From NCBI GenBank assembly GCA_030743445.1, contig JASLSL010000361.1, forward strand, positions 1 to 22,290: a stretch of 22,290 nucleotides of DNA, in the 5' to 3' direction. The position numbers and the translations under genes were made by a program. The notes beneath the pieces were generated by a model. It was given only the letters and a program-made list of their open reading frames with translations, searched no databases and was not told the origin of the DNA. This document shows positions 7,039 through 14,657 of this stretch, piece after piece. How positions within the stretch are numbered: position 1 is the stretch's first letter; each line of letters begins with the position of its first letter. The stretch comes from Alphaproteobacteria bacterium (GTDB taxonomy: Bacteria; Pseudomonadota; Alphaproteobacteria; UBA8366).

Positions 7039-7731
7039 ATGGCTGTTGCGGCACGGCCGGTGATCCGGCCGATCGAGGATAATTTCAGTCTGAAGGAACG
7101 GACGTACGGGGCCCTCAAGGAGGCGATCACCTCGATGAACATCTATGCCTCGGCCGAGGAAATCCGGCTCGACGAGCGCCAGCTCTCGAAAGATTTCGGG
7201 GTCAGCCGGACGCCGATCCGCGAGGCGATCGCCCGCCTGCAGCAGGAAGGGCTGGTGCATATCGCGCCCCGCAAGGGCGTCTTCGTGGTGCGCAAGACCA
7301 AGGCCGAGATCCTGCAGATGATCACCGTCTGGGCGGCGCTCGAGGGCATGGCGGCGCGGCTCATCACCGAGACGGCGAGCGACGCCGAGATCGCGACGCT
7401 GCGCACCATGTTCGCGACCTTCGAGGGCGACCAGGTCCAGGCCAAGATCGACGAGTATTCCGACACCAATATCCGGTTCCACCAAGCGATCCTGAAGATG
7501 AGCCAGTGCGACCTGTTGTGCGAGATGGCCGAGCACCTGTTCCTGCACATGCGCTCGATCCGGATGCGGACGATTTCCGAACGCGACCGGGCCGACCGAT
7601 CGATCATCGACCACATGAACATCATCGAGGCGTTGGAGGCGCGGAATACGGATTTCGCCGAGCGGCTGGTGCGTCAGCACACGCTCGATCTGGCGGCGCA
7701 TGTTGAAGAGAACGTCGACTATCTGGATTGA
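7039..7731 (+). CDS. GntR-family transcriptional regulator, FCD (FadR) subfamily
   Basis: DNA-binding regulator with an effector-binding C-terminus. The winged helix-turn-helix spans about residues 20-85, with the recognition region LSKDFGVSRTPIREAIARLQQEGLV and the wing IAPRKGVFV. The FCD all-helical ligand domain follows (about 95-225), with probable metal or ligand ligands in the DTNIRFH, DHMNIIEAL and RQHTLD helices. At 230 residues it has normal length. It sits between the transporter and the oxalate enzymes, all on the same strand, with only 36 nt to oxc, so it is the obvious candidate local regulator. Its inducer may be oxalate or a CoA thioester derived from it (inference). Confidence 0.92.
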   Translation: MAVAARPVIRPIEDNFSLKERTYGALKEAITSMNIYASAEEIRLDERQLSKDFGVSRTPIREAIARLQQEGLVHIAPRKGVFVVRKTKAEILQMITVWAALEGMAARLITETASDAEIATLRTMFATFEGDQVQAKIDEYSDTNIRFHQAILKMSQCDLLCEMAEHLFLHMRSIRMRTISERDRADRSIIDHMNIIEALEARNTDFAERLVRQHTLDLAAHVEENVDYLD

Positions 7732-7767
7732 CGAGACCGCACGTCCCGATCGGGAGAAAGACACAAT

Positions 7768-9531
7768 ATGTCCGACGCAGCGAAGAAGAAGTCCGATACC
7801 GCAATCGACACGTTGGCCCGGAAGGACCAGTCGGGCGAGACGCAGGAGCTGACGGACGGGTTCCACCTCATCATCGACGCGCTGAAGCTCAACGGCCTCA
7901 CCACGATCTACGGCGTGCCCGGCATCCCGATCACGGATTTCGGCCGCATGGCACAGACCTCGGGCATCCGCGTGCTCTCGTTCCGCCACGAGCAGAACGC
8001 AGGCTACGCCGCCGCCATCGCCGGCTTCCTGACCAAGAAGCCGGGCATCTGCCTCACTGTCTCGGCCCCTGGCTTCCTCAACGGGCTCACAGCACTGGCC
8101 CACGCGACGACCAACTGCTTCCCCATGATCCTGATGTCGGGCTCGTCCGAGCGCGAGATAGTCGACCTGCAGCAGGGCGACTATGAGGAGATGGACCAAC
8201 TCGCCATCGCCAAGCCGCTCTGCAAGGCGGCGTACCGCATCCTGCATGCCGAGGACATCGGCATCGGCCTGGCGCGCGCGATCCGCGCCGCGGTCTCGGG
8301 CCGTCCGGGCGGAGTCTATCTCGACCTGCCGGCCAAGCTGTTCGGCCAGGTCATGGACGCGGAAGCCGGCCGGAAGTCGCTGGTCGAGGTCATCGACGCC
8401 GCGCCGGCGCAAATCCCGGCCCCGACCGCGATCGAGCGGGCGCTCGACGTGCTCAAGAGCGCGAAGCGCCCCTTGATCATCCTCGGTAAGGGCGCCGCCT
8501 ACGCGCAGGCCGACGACGCGATCAAGGCGCTGGTCGAGAAAAGCGGCATGCCGTTCCTGCCGATGAGCATGGCCAAGGGCCTCCTGCCCGACACACACCC
8601 GCAATGCGCAGGTGCGGCGCGCTCGACGGTGCTCAGGGAATCGGATGTCGTGATGATGATCGGCGCCCGTCTCAACTGGCTGCTCTCGCACGGCAAGGGC
8701 AAGAACTGGGGCGAGGCGCCGAAGAAGTTCATCCAAATCGACATCGAGCCCAAGGAGATGGACAGCAACGTCGAGATCGCCGCCCCCGTGGTCGGCGATA
8801 TCGGCTCCTGCGTCGCGGCCCTGCTCGAGGGCATGGGCGGCAACTGGCAGGCACCGCCGGCCGACTGGATCGACGCGGTCATGAAAAAGCGCGAAGACAA
8901 CGTCTCGAAAATGGCGCCGCGCCTGGTTAACAACAACGTGCCGATGGACTATCACGCGGCGCTCGGCGTGCTGCGCACGATCATCAAGGAGCGGCCGGAC
9001 GCGATCCTGGTCAACGAAGGCGCCAACGCGCTCGACTTCACGCGCGGCGTCATCGACATGTACAAGCCGCGCAAGCGCCTCGACGTCGGAACCTGGGGTG
9101 TGATGGGCATCGGCATGGGCCAGGCCATCGCCGCCACGGTCGAGACCGGCAAGCCGGTGCTCGCTATCGAAGGCGACAGCGCCTTCGGCTTTTCGGGCAT
9201 GGAGGTGGAGACGATCTGCCGCTACAAGCTGCCGGTCTGCGTCGTCATCTTCAACAACAACGGCATCTACCGCGGCACCGACGTCAACGAAGCGAGCTCC
9301 GATCCGGCGACGACCGTGTTCGTCCCGGGTGCGCGCTACGACAAGATAATGGAGGCCTTCGGCGGTGTGGGCGTCGAAGCCACCACCCCGGACGAGCTGA
9401 AGCGCGCCGTCAACGAGGCGATGGATTCAGGCAAGCCGACGCTCATCAACGCGGTGATCGACCCGGCGGCCGGCAGCGAAAGCGGCCGCATCGGCAACCT
9501 CAACCCGCAAAGCGCGCTGAAGAAGAAGTAA
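7768..9531 (+). CDS. oxc: Oxalyl-CoA decarboxylase
   Basis: Thiamine-diphosphate enzyme converting oxalyl-CoA to formyl-CoA and CO2 in the cytoplasm. The 587-residue protein has the three-domain layout of the ThDP decarboxylase family. The PYR domain carries the catalytic glutamate in SFRHEQNAGYAAA (Glu75) and the SAPGFLNGLTALAHATTNCFPM stretch. The PP domain has the cofactor-binding EGDSAFGFSGMEVETICRY (Asp470) through FNNNGIYRG. These segments closely resemble Oxalobacter formigenes Oxc rather than acetolactate synthase. The start at 7768 has GGGAG about 11 nt upstream. It acts with the downstream formyl-CoA transferase, which regenerates oxalyl-CoA. The N-terminal 28 residues are a Lys/Thr-rich extension ahead of the conserved core. 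Confidence 0.95.
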   Translation: MSDAAKKKSDTAIDTLARKDQSGETQELTDGFHLIIDALKLNGLTTIYGVPGIPITDFGRMAQTSGIRVLSFRHEQNAGYAAAIAGFLTKKPGICLTVSAPGFLNGLTALAHATTNCFPMILMSGSSEREIVDLQQGDYEEMDQLAIAKPLCKAAYRILHAEDIGIGLARAIRAAVSGRPGGVYLDLPAKLFGQVMDAEAGRKSLVEVIDAAPAQIPAPTAIERALDVLKSAKRPLIILGKGAAYAQADDAIKALVEKSGMPFLPMSMAKGLLPDTHPQCAGAARSTVLRESDVVMMIGARLNWLLSHGKGKNWGEAPKKFIQIDIEPKEMDSNVEIAAPVVGDIGSCVAALLEGMGGNWQAPPADWIDAVMKKREDNVSKMAPRLVNNNVPMDYHAALGVLRTIIKERPDAILVNEGANALDFTRGVIDMYKPRKRLDVGTWGVMGIGMGQAIAATVETGKPVLAIEGDSAFGFSGMEVETICRYKLPVCVVIFNNNGIYRGTDVNEASSDPATTVFVPGARYDKIMEAFGGVGVEATTPDELKRAVNEAMDSGKPTLINAVIDPAAGSESGRIGNLNPQSALKKK

Positions 9532-9538
9532 TCCCTTT

Positions 9539-9559
9539 GTCCGGATCTAGAATCCGGAC
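9539..9559 (+). other. Stem-loop just after oxc
   Basis: GTCCGGAT and ATCCGGAC form a perfect 8-bp stem around a 5-nt CTAGA loop, starting 7 nt after the oxc stop. There is no U-tract, so it looks more like an mRNA 3'-end stabiliser or processing site than a strong intrinsic terminator. Confidence 0.5.
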
Positions 9560-9583
9560 CGATCGAGTTTGGAGGATCACGAG

Positions 9584-9664
9584 ATGGCCGAGAAGAAGCC
9601 CGCCCGTAGGAAGACCAAGAACGAATACGCGCCGGGGACCAAGGCCCAGACGATGTACAAGTAA
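9584..9664 (+). CDS. Small Lys-rich 26-residue protein between oxc and frc
   Basis: A short frame from ATG 9584 to TAA 9664 encodes 26 residues beginning MAEKKPARRKTK and ending KAQTMYK: basic, hydrophilic, with no membrane segment. Translation is supported by a good Shine-Dalgarno, GGAGG at 9571-9575, 8 nt before the ATG, and by its same-strand position in the oxc-frc gap. I do not recognise a family and assign no function. It could be a genuine small protein of the oxalate operon, a decayed gene fragment, or a translated leader affecting frc. It is flanked by two hairpins. Confidence 0.45.
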   Translation: MAEKKPARRKTKNEYAPGTKAQTMYK

Positions 9665-9679
9665 TCGGAGGGGATGAAC

Positions 9680-9697
9680 GGAGGCGTTTTCGCCTCC
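9680..9697 (+). other. Compact hairpin upstream of frc
   Basis: GGAGGCG, a TTTT loop and CGCCTCC form a perfect 7-bp stem with a 4-nt loop between the small ORF and frc. It lies 35 nt before the frc start and may act as a pause, processing or attenuation element. No U-tract follows. Confidence 0.45.
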
Positions 9698-9732
9698 CCG
9701 ACCGACAAAACAAACTGGAGAACGACAATAAA

Positions 9733-11001
9733 ATGAGCAAGGCACTGGAAGGCGTGAAAATCCTGGATATGACCCATGTCCAATCGGGGCCGACCTGCAC
9801 CCAGCTTCTGGCTTGGTTCGGCGCCGACGTCATCAAGATCGAACGGCCGGGCGTGGGCGACGCCACACGCGGTCAGCTGCGCGATATTCCGGACGTCGAC
9901 AGCCTCTATTTCACGATGCTGAACGCCAACAAGCGCAGCGTCACGCTCAACACCAAGTCCGACAAGGGCAAGGAAATCTTCACCAAGCTGATCGAGCACT
10001 GCGACGTGATGGTCGAGAACTTCGCGCCGGGCGCGCTCGATCGCATGGGCTTCAGCTGGGAACGTATCCAGGAGATCAACCCGCGGATGATCTACGCCTC
10101 GGTCAAGGGCTTCGGCCCCGGCCCGTACGAAGACTGCAAGGTCTACGAGAACGTCGCCCAGTGCACCGGCGGCTCGGCTTCGACCACCGGTTTCGACGAG
10201 GGCCCACCGACGGTCACCGGATCCCAAATCGGCGATACCGGCACCGGGCTGAACCTTGCGCTCGGCATCGTCACCGCGCTGTTCCATCGCGAATCCTCGG
10301 GCAAGGGCCAGCGCGTCGAATGCGCCATGCAGGACGGCGTCCTCAACCTTTGCCGGGTCAAACTGCGCGACCAGCAGCGCCTCGCCCACGGCCCACTGAA
10401 GGAATATCCGCAGTACCCGCACGGCACCTTCACCGACGAAGTGCCGCGCGCCGGCCACGCGTCGGGCGGCGGCCAGCCGGGCCACGTCGTGAAGTGCGCC
10501 CACAGGGGCGGCCCCGGCACCGCCCACGGCGCTCACGGCGCCAACGACTACGCCTACGTCATCATCCAGCCGCAATGCTGGGAGCCGCTGATGAAGGCGA
10601 TCGGCCGCGAGGACCTGATCGACGACCCCGAATGGGCGACACCCGAGGCGCGGCTGCCGAAGCTCGACGACTGCTTCGCGCTGGTCGAGGGCTGGACCAT
10701 CACCAAGGACAAGTACGAGGTCATGGAAGCCCTGAACGCGGTCAACGTGCCGTGCGGGCCGATCCTCAGCATGAAGGAGTTGGCCGAGGAACAGTCGCTC
10801 CGCGACACCGGCACCGTGGTCGAGGTCGACCACCCGGAACGCGGCACGTACCTGACCGTCGGCAACCCGATCAAGCTGTCGGACTCGCCGTCGGACGTCG
10901 ACCGCTCGCCACTTCTCGGCGAGCACACGGATGAAATCTTGCGCGAAATAGGTTACGGCGACAACGAAATCGACATCGCACGCACGGACGGGGCCATATA
11001 A
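9733..11001 (+). CDS. frc: Formyl-CoA:oxalate CoA-transferase
   Basis: Class III CoA-transferase moving CoA from formyl-CoA to oxalate, giving oxalyl-CoA and formate. The 422 residues match the usual Frc length. The N-terminal VKILDMTHVQSGPTCTQLLAWFGADVIKIE is the family signature, the probable catalytic aspartate is Asp168 (IGDTGTG; Asp169 in the Oxalobacter enzyme), and the CAMQDGVLNL and LRDQQRL segments are Frc-like. A glycine loop GGGQPG (245-250) corresponds to the mobile active-site loop. LLGEHTDEILRE marks the C-terminus. Directly after the loop there is an unusual Gly/His-rich insertion (about residues 256-271). The start at 9733 has TGGAGA 11 nt upstream and overlaps the stop of a 20-codon frame. 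It works as a pair with oxc and feeds formate to the downstream dehydrogenase. Confidence 0.94.
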   Translation: MSKALEGVKILDMTHVQSGPTCTQLLAWFGADVIKIERPGVGDATRGQLRDIPDVDSLYFTMLNANKRSVTLNTKSDKGKEIFTKLIEHCDVMVENFAPGALDRMGFSWERIQEINPRMIYASVKGFGPGPYEDCKVYENVAQCTGGSASTTGFDEGPPTVTGSQIGDTGTGLNLALGIVTALFHRESSGKGQRVECAMQDGVLNLCRVKLRDQQRLAHGPLKEYPQYPHGTFTDEVPRAGHASGGGQPGHVVKCAHRGGPGTAHGAHGANDYAYVIIQPQCWEPLMKAIGREDLIDDPEWATPEARLPKLDDCFALVEGWTITKDKYEVMEALNAVNVPCGPILSMKELAEEQSLRDTGTVVEVDHPERGTYLTVGNPIKLSDSPSDVDRSPLLGEHTDEILREIGYGDNEIDIARTDGAI

Positions 11002-11023
11002 GGATGATAGGTTCCGGCTTCCC

Positions 11024-11058
11024 GCGCGCGGATGGATAACATTAGGATATCCGCGCGC
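11024..11058 (+). terminator. GC-rich hairpin between frc and the oxidoreductase operon
   Basis: GCGCGCGGAT and ATCCGCGCGC form a perfect 10-bp stem around a 15-nt loop, 22 nt after the frc stop. It is terminator-like in position and strength but has no U-run, so it may be Rho-associated, an attenuator or an mRNA-end stabiliser. Confidence 0.4.
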
Positions 11059-11178
11059 CCGCGAGACAACGGAGGAAAATCGACCCGATAAACCGCTCAA
11101 GCACTCCTAGCAAGGGAGGCCCTTAAAACGTAACTCGCCCGTCAGAAGGCATCGTTACTCGAATAGGGAGGATCGTGA

Positions 11179-12321
11179 ATGAGCACCGGTTCAGTAGAGG
11201 TCATCTATCGCGGCATCTATCAAAAGACGCTCGCCAAGAACATCTGCCGCGGGGTCGTATTCGCCGCCAGAAAGGAAGGCAAAATCGGCATCGCCTTCGG
11301 GCGCTACAGCGATTCGCCCGAACGCAACGGCATCCCGGCCAAGCAGTTCGCCGTGGTCGCCGACGAGCAGGAGGAGTTGGAGGAGTACCTCTCGCGCTAC
11401 GAGCCCGACAACAACGACGTCACCATCGCGTGCGACGACACGCTGTGTAAGGGCGTCGAGTCCTGGGCCTGGTACGGCCTGCAGCCGATCAACAAGCTGT
11501 TGGGCGAGAACGGTACGTTGCTCGTCACATCGACCCAGTCGCCGAACAAATTGATCAATTTCATCCACCGAAAGGCGTCGCCTTACGACCTCGCCCTGGT
11601 CAGGAGCGAGGCCAGCTTCTCGGGGCTTTGGGTCTATAAGGACGACCATACCGACGTGCGCCTGCTCGGCGCCCTCGCCAAGGTCGCCCCGCACATGTTC
11701 AGCATCGACTCGATGCTTGCGGCCATCAAGGAGCAGTTCAAGGACGACCTGAAGGTGACTTCCGCGAAGAAGAGCTACGACGACACGGAGGCCCAGCCGG
11801 TCAGCACCGAGCAGGGCAACGAAGAGGTGCCCTACTCGTTCGAACTGCCGGGCTGGAAGGAGATGGAAGAGGGCATCGTGATCCGCGGCATGGACATGTC
11901 GAAGGGCGGCACCGGCAAGGACGGCAGCTATGTCCCGGTGCGCAACGAGGTCTTCAAGAAATTCTCGACGCGCACCATGCGCCCAGTGATCAACTTCGAA
12001 ACCTGCACCAAGTGTACGCTGTGCTGGCTCAATTGCCCGGACACCTGCTTCGACGTCACCGCCGACGGCCTCTATGACGCCAACATGGAGGCGTGTTGCG
12101 GCTGCGGCGTGTGCGAGGCGGTATGCCCGGTCAAGGAATGCGTCACCATGGTCAACGAAGAGGCCTTCGACGACAACGACAGCCAATGGGCGATGTGGAC
12201 CAAGGACAAGGACGGCTACGGCAAATGGCTGGCCGAGAAAATCGCCAACCAACCGGCCCGGTCCCACGGCTTCCACCATATTGGCCAATACGAGGAGGAC
12301 ATAGCCAATGACTCCGCCTAA
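11179..12321 (+). CDS. Oxalate oxidoreductase-like complex, fused gamma-delta subunit
   Basis: Subunit of a ThDP-dependent 2-oxoacid:ferredoxin oxidoreductase that wires electrons out of the active site. Residues 1 to about 190 form the gamma domain (VEVIYRGIYQKTLAKNI... GTLLVTS... VRSEASFSGLWVY). A hydrophilic linker of about 70 residues follows. From about 268 comes a delta-type bacterial ferredoxin domain with two [4Fe-4S] motifs: CxxCxxCxxxCP at Cys276/279/282/286 and at Cys306/309/312/316. Gamma and delta are also fused in Moorella thermoacetica oxalate oxidoreductase, whereas many pyruvate enzymes keep them separate. The start at 11179 has AGGGAGGA 6 nt upstream. It overlaps the alpha gene by 14 bp. 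A pyruvate or other 2-oxoacid substrate is the main alternative and is argued against by the alpha subunit. Confidence 0.88.
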   Translation: MSTGSVEVIYRGIYQKTLAKNICRGVVFAARKEGKIGIAFGRYSDSPERNGIPAKQFAVVADEQEELEEYLSRYEPDNNDVTIACDDTLCKGVESWAWYGLQPINKLLGENGTLLVTSTQSPNKLINFIHRKASPYDLALVRSEASFSGLWVYKDDHTDVRLLGALAKVAPHMFSIDSMLAAIKEQFKDDLKVTSAKKSYDDTEAQPVSTEQGNEEVPYSFELPGWKEMEEGIVIRGMDMSKGGTGKDGSYVPVRNEVFKKFSTRTMRPVINFETCTKCTLCWLNCPDTCFDVTADGLYDANMEACCGCGVCEAVCPVKECVTMVNEEAFDDNDSQWAMWTKDKDGYGKWLAEKIANQPARSHGFHHIGQYEEDIANDSA

Positions 12322-13555
12322 AGCAGCCACGGCCGAGACGCTGGACGGCGGCGCGCCGGTCGGCGGCACGGAAGAGTTGATCAGCGGCAGCGAGGCAGTG
12401 GCGCATGCCGTTCGCCTCGCCGACGTCGACGTGCTCACGGCCTATCCGATCCGGCCGTATGACACGGTCATGCAATACGTCTCGAAACTGATCGCCGACG
12501 GCGAGTTCGACTGCGAATTCATCGTCGCCGAGAGCGAGCACTCGCAATTCGAGATCGTCAAACACGCCTCGACGGTGGGTGCCAGGGTGTTCGTCGGCTC
12601 GAGCGGCGTCGGTTGGCTCTATGCCTTCGAGGCGCTGGCGGTCACCGCCGGGTTGCGCGTGCCGATGGTCGCCATGGTCGGCAACCGGGCGCTCGACGAT
12701 CCGGGCGCGTTCGGGGTCGAGCACAACGACGCGCTCGCGGTCCGCGACCTCGGCTGGATGCTGTGCTGGGTGGCGACCGCGCAGGAAGCGCTCGATACCG
12801 CGCTCATCGCCTACCGCGTGGCCGAAGATCCACGGGTATCCCTGCCCTGCGCGTTGAGCTGCGACGGGGCGTTTCTCACCCACTCGCAGTCGATCGTCAA
12901 CGTGCCGGACCAGGCGACGGTGGACAGCTTCCTGCCACCTTACGACCGTAAGGAAAAGCTGTTGCATCCGGACAACCCGATCACCATCGCCCCGCAGGCG
13001 AACGAGGATTGGGTGATGGAGATCCGCAAGCAATCGGACGCCGGGATGCGCCGGGCGCGCGACGTCATCACCGAGGCCTACGACGACTTCGGCGCCAAGT
13101 TCGGACGCGAGGACGAGCCCTTCATCGAGCGCTACATGATGGAGGACGCCGAAATCGCGTTGGTCGGCATGGGCACGTTGGCGATGCCGGTCAAGGTCGC
13201 CGTGCGCAAGATGCGCGAGCAGGGCCAGAAGGTCGGCTTCGTGCGGGTCAGGTGGTTCCGGCCGTTCCCGGTCGAGGAACTGCAAGACGCGCTCGGCGGC
13301 GTCGCCGCCGTCGGCGTGATCGACCGCGATTACGGTCTCGGCTCGGCCTTCTATGGCGGCGTGCTGGCCGGCGACCTGCGCACCGCCCTCTACCCGTTGG
13401 AAGACCGGCCGAAGGTCGTTTCCTTCATCGCCGGGTTGGGTGGACGCGAGATCAATACGGACAATGTCATTACCATCGCCGGTATGGTGTCGGACGCCGC
13501 CGAGGGCGGCACGACCGACGATCAGGACACTTACTGGATCGGCGTGAGGGAGTAG
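12308..13555 (+). CDS. Oxalate oxidoreductase-like complex, alpha subunit
   Basis: Alpha subunit of the ThDP-dependent oxidoreductase, contributing domain I and the substrate pocket. The family start is present (GSEAVAHAVRLADVDVLTAYPI), but the diagnostic YPITP of pyruvate:ferredoxin oxidoreductases is YPIRPYD, with Arg49 in place of the threonine. Arg127 and Phe135 occur in VGNRALDDPGAF. With a constant offset of 18 these correspond to Arg31, Arg109 and Phe117, which I recall as oxalate-contacting residues of the Moorella oxalate oxidoreductase alpha chain. The C-terminal swivel domain (EIALVGMGTLAMPVKVAVRKMREQGQKVGFVRVRWFRPFP) is typical. The 415-residue length fits the family. The start has GAGGAGG 9 nt upstream, inside the gamma-delta gene. 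Predicted reaction: oxalate to 2 CO2 with two electrons to ferredoxin. Confidence 0.88.
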   Translation: MTPPKAATAETLDGGAPVGGTEELISGSEAVAHAVRLADVDVLTAYPIRPYDTVMQYVSKLIADGEFDCEFIVAESEHSQFEIVKHASTVGARVFVGSSGVGWLYAFEALAVTAGLRVPMVAMVGNRALDDPGAFGVEHNDALAVRDLGWMLCWVATAQEALDTALIAYRVAEDPRVSLPCALSCDGAFLTHSQSIVNVPDQATVDSFLPPYDRKEKLLHPDNPITIAPQANEDWVMEIRKQSDAGMRRARDVITEAYDDFGAKFGREDEPFIERYMMEDAEIALVGMGTLAMPVKVAVRKMREQGQKVGFVRVRWFRPFPVEELQDALGGVAAVGVIDRDYGLGSAFYGGVLAGDLRTALYPLEDRPKVVSFIAGLGGREINTDNVITIAGMVSDAAEGGTTDDQDTYWIGVRE

Positions 13556-13560
13556 GGATC

Positions 13561-14586
13561 ATGTCAGAAACCACTGTCGAAGGCTTCGGGGAATTTGTCG
13601 AAACGCAGGTCCTCGATGCCTGGAAAGGACCCAAGAAGGTTCCGCACGAGGAATTCTTCACCTCGGGCCATCGCACCTGTCAGGGCTGCGAGTCGGCGCA
13701 GCTCATGAAGCTCATGGCCAAGGCGGCCGGCCCGCGCACCATCATACTCGGCGCCACCGGCTGCATGTATGTCGCCAACACGACCTACTACTCGACGCCG
13801 TGGGCGGTGCCCTGGATGCACACCCAGCTCGGCTCGGCGGGCTCCGCCGCGACGGGAACGGCGGCTGGCCTCAAGGCCTTGATGCGCAAAGGCAAGATGA
13901 AGGACGAGCCGATCAACGTCATCTCCTTCTGCGGCGATGGCGGCGGCGCCGACATGGGATTGTCGGCGATTTCGGCGGCCCTCCAGCATACCGAGTACAA
14001 CCATCTGATCCTGATGTACGACAACGAGTCCTACGCCAACACCGACATCCAGGTCTCGGGGTCGTCGCCCTATGGCGCGCACACCACCTTCAGCGCCCCG
14101 GGCAAGGTCCAGCGCATCATGAACCGGCGCTGGAAGAAGAACACCGCGGCGATGCTCGCGGCGGGCCATCCCGACTGCAAGTACGTCGCCACGGTGTGCA
14201 CTTCGAACCCGGTCGATGCGATGAACCATGTGCGCAAGGCGCTCAGCATCGGCGGGCCGACCTTCATCCACTCGCTCGACCCCTGCCCCAAGGGCTGGGA
14301 TTACGATCCGAGGTACTCGCACGAGCTCGGCGAGCTCGCGATCGAGACCGGTATCTGGCCGCTCTACGAGGTCGTGGAAGGCGAGCTCAAGATGCACGGC
14401 AAGTCGCGCCGGATCCTGAGGGGTCAGCTCAAGCGCAAGCCGGTCGAGGAATACCTGATGCGCCAGGGCCGGTTCGCCCATTTCGTCCAGGAGGACATAG
14501 ACTACTTCCAAGGCAAGATCGACCAGATGTGGGAGGAGTGGCTGATCCCGGGCGTGATTCCGTTCAGCGCGGGGGAGGAGTCGTAG
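13561..14586 (+). CDS. Oxalate oxidoreductase-like complex, beta subunit (ThDP-binding)
   Basis: Beta subunit, 341 residues, binding thiamine diphosphate and the proximal [4Fe-4S] cluster. Cluster ligands are Cys40 and Cys43 (TCQGC), Cys68 (ATGCMY) and Cys213 (VCTSNP). The ThDP/Mg motif is CGDGGGADMG (124-133) through DNESYANTD (154-162). Asn160 aligns with the catalytic-site asparagine of the YSNTG motif in pyruvate enzymes and with the Asn I recall contacting oxalate in the Moorella beta chain. The frame is open far upstream inside the alpha gene, but ATG 13561 is chosen because it follows the alpha stop by 5 nt and has AGGGAG 8 nt upstream. It completes a gamma-delta/alpha/beta operon. Confidence 0.9.
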   Translation: MSETTVEGFGEFVETQVLDAWKGPKKVPHEEFFTSGHRTCQGCESAQLMKLMAKAAGPRTIILGATGCMYVANTTYYSTPWAVPWMHTQLGSAGSAATGTAAGLKALMRKGKMKDEPINVISFCGDGGGADMGLSAISAALQHTEYNHLILMYDNESYANTDIQVSGSSPYGAHTTFSAPGKVQRIMNRRWKKNTAAMLAAGHPDCKYVATVCTSNPVDAMNHVRKALSIGGPTFIHSLDPCPKGWDYDPRYSHELGELAIETGIWPLYEVVEGELKMHGKSRRILRGQLKRKPVEEYLMRQGRFAHFVQEDIDYFQGKIDQMWEEWLIPGVIPFSAGEES

Positions 14587-14657
14587 GCGGCCGTCAACAT
14601 CCCGTGATCGAGGTTGATAGGCCGATACCCGCGGAGTAGTGAGCGGTATAGTGAACC

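Noticed and set aside
13009..13560. Upstream extension of the beta-subunit frame
   Set aside because: The extension lies within the alpha gene and encodes Arg-rich non-homologous sequence; ATG 13561 with its Shine-Dalgarno is the evident start.
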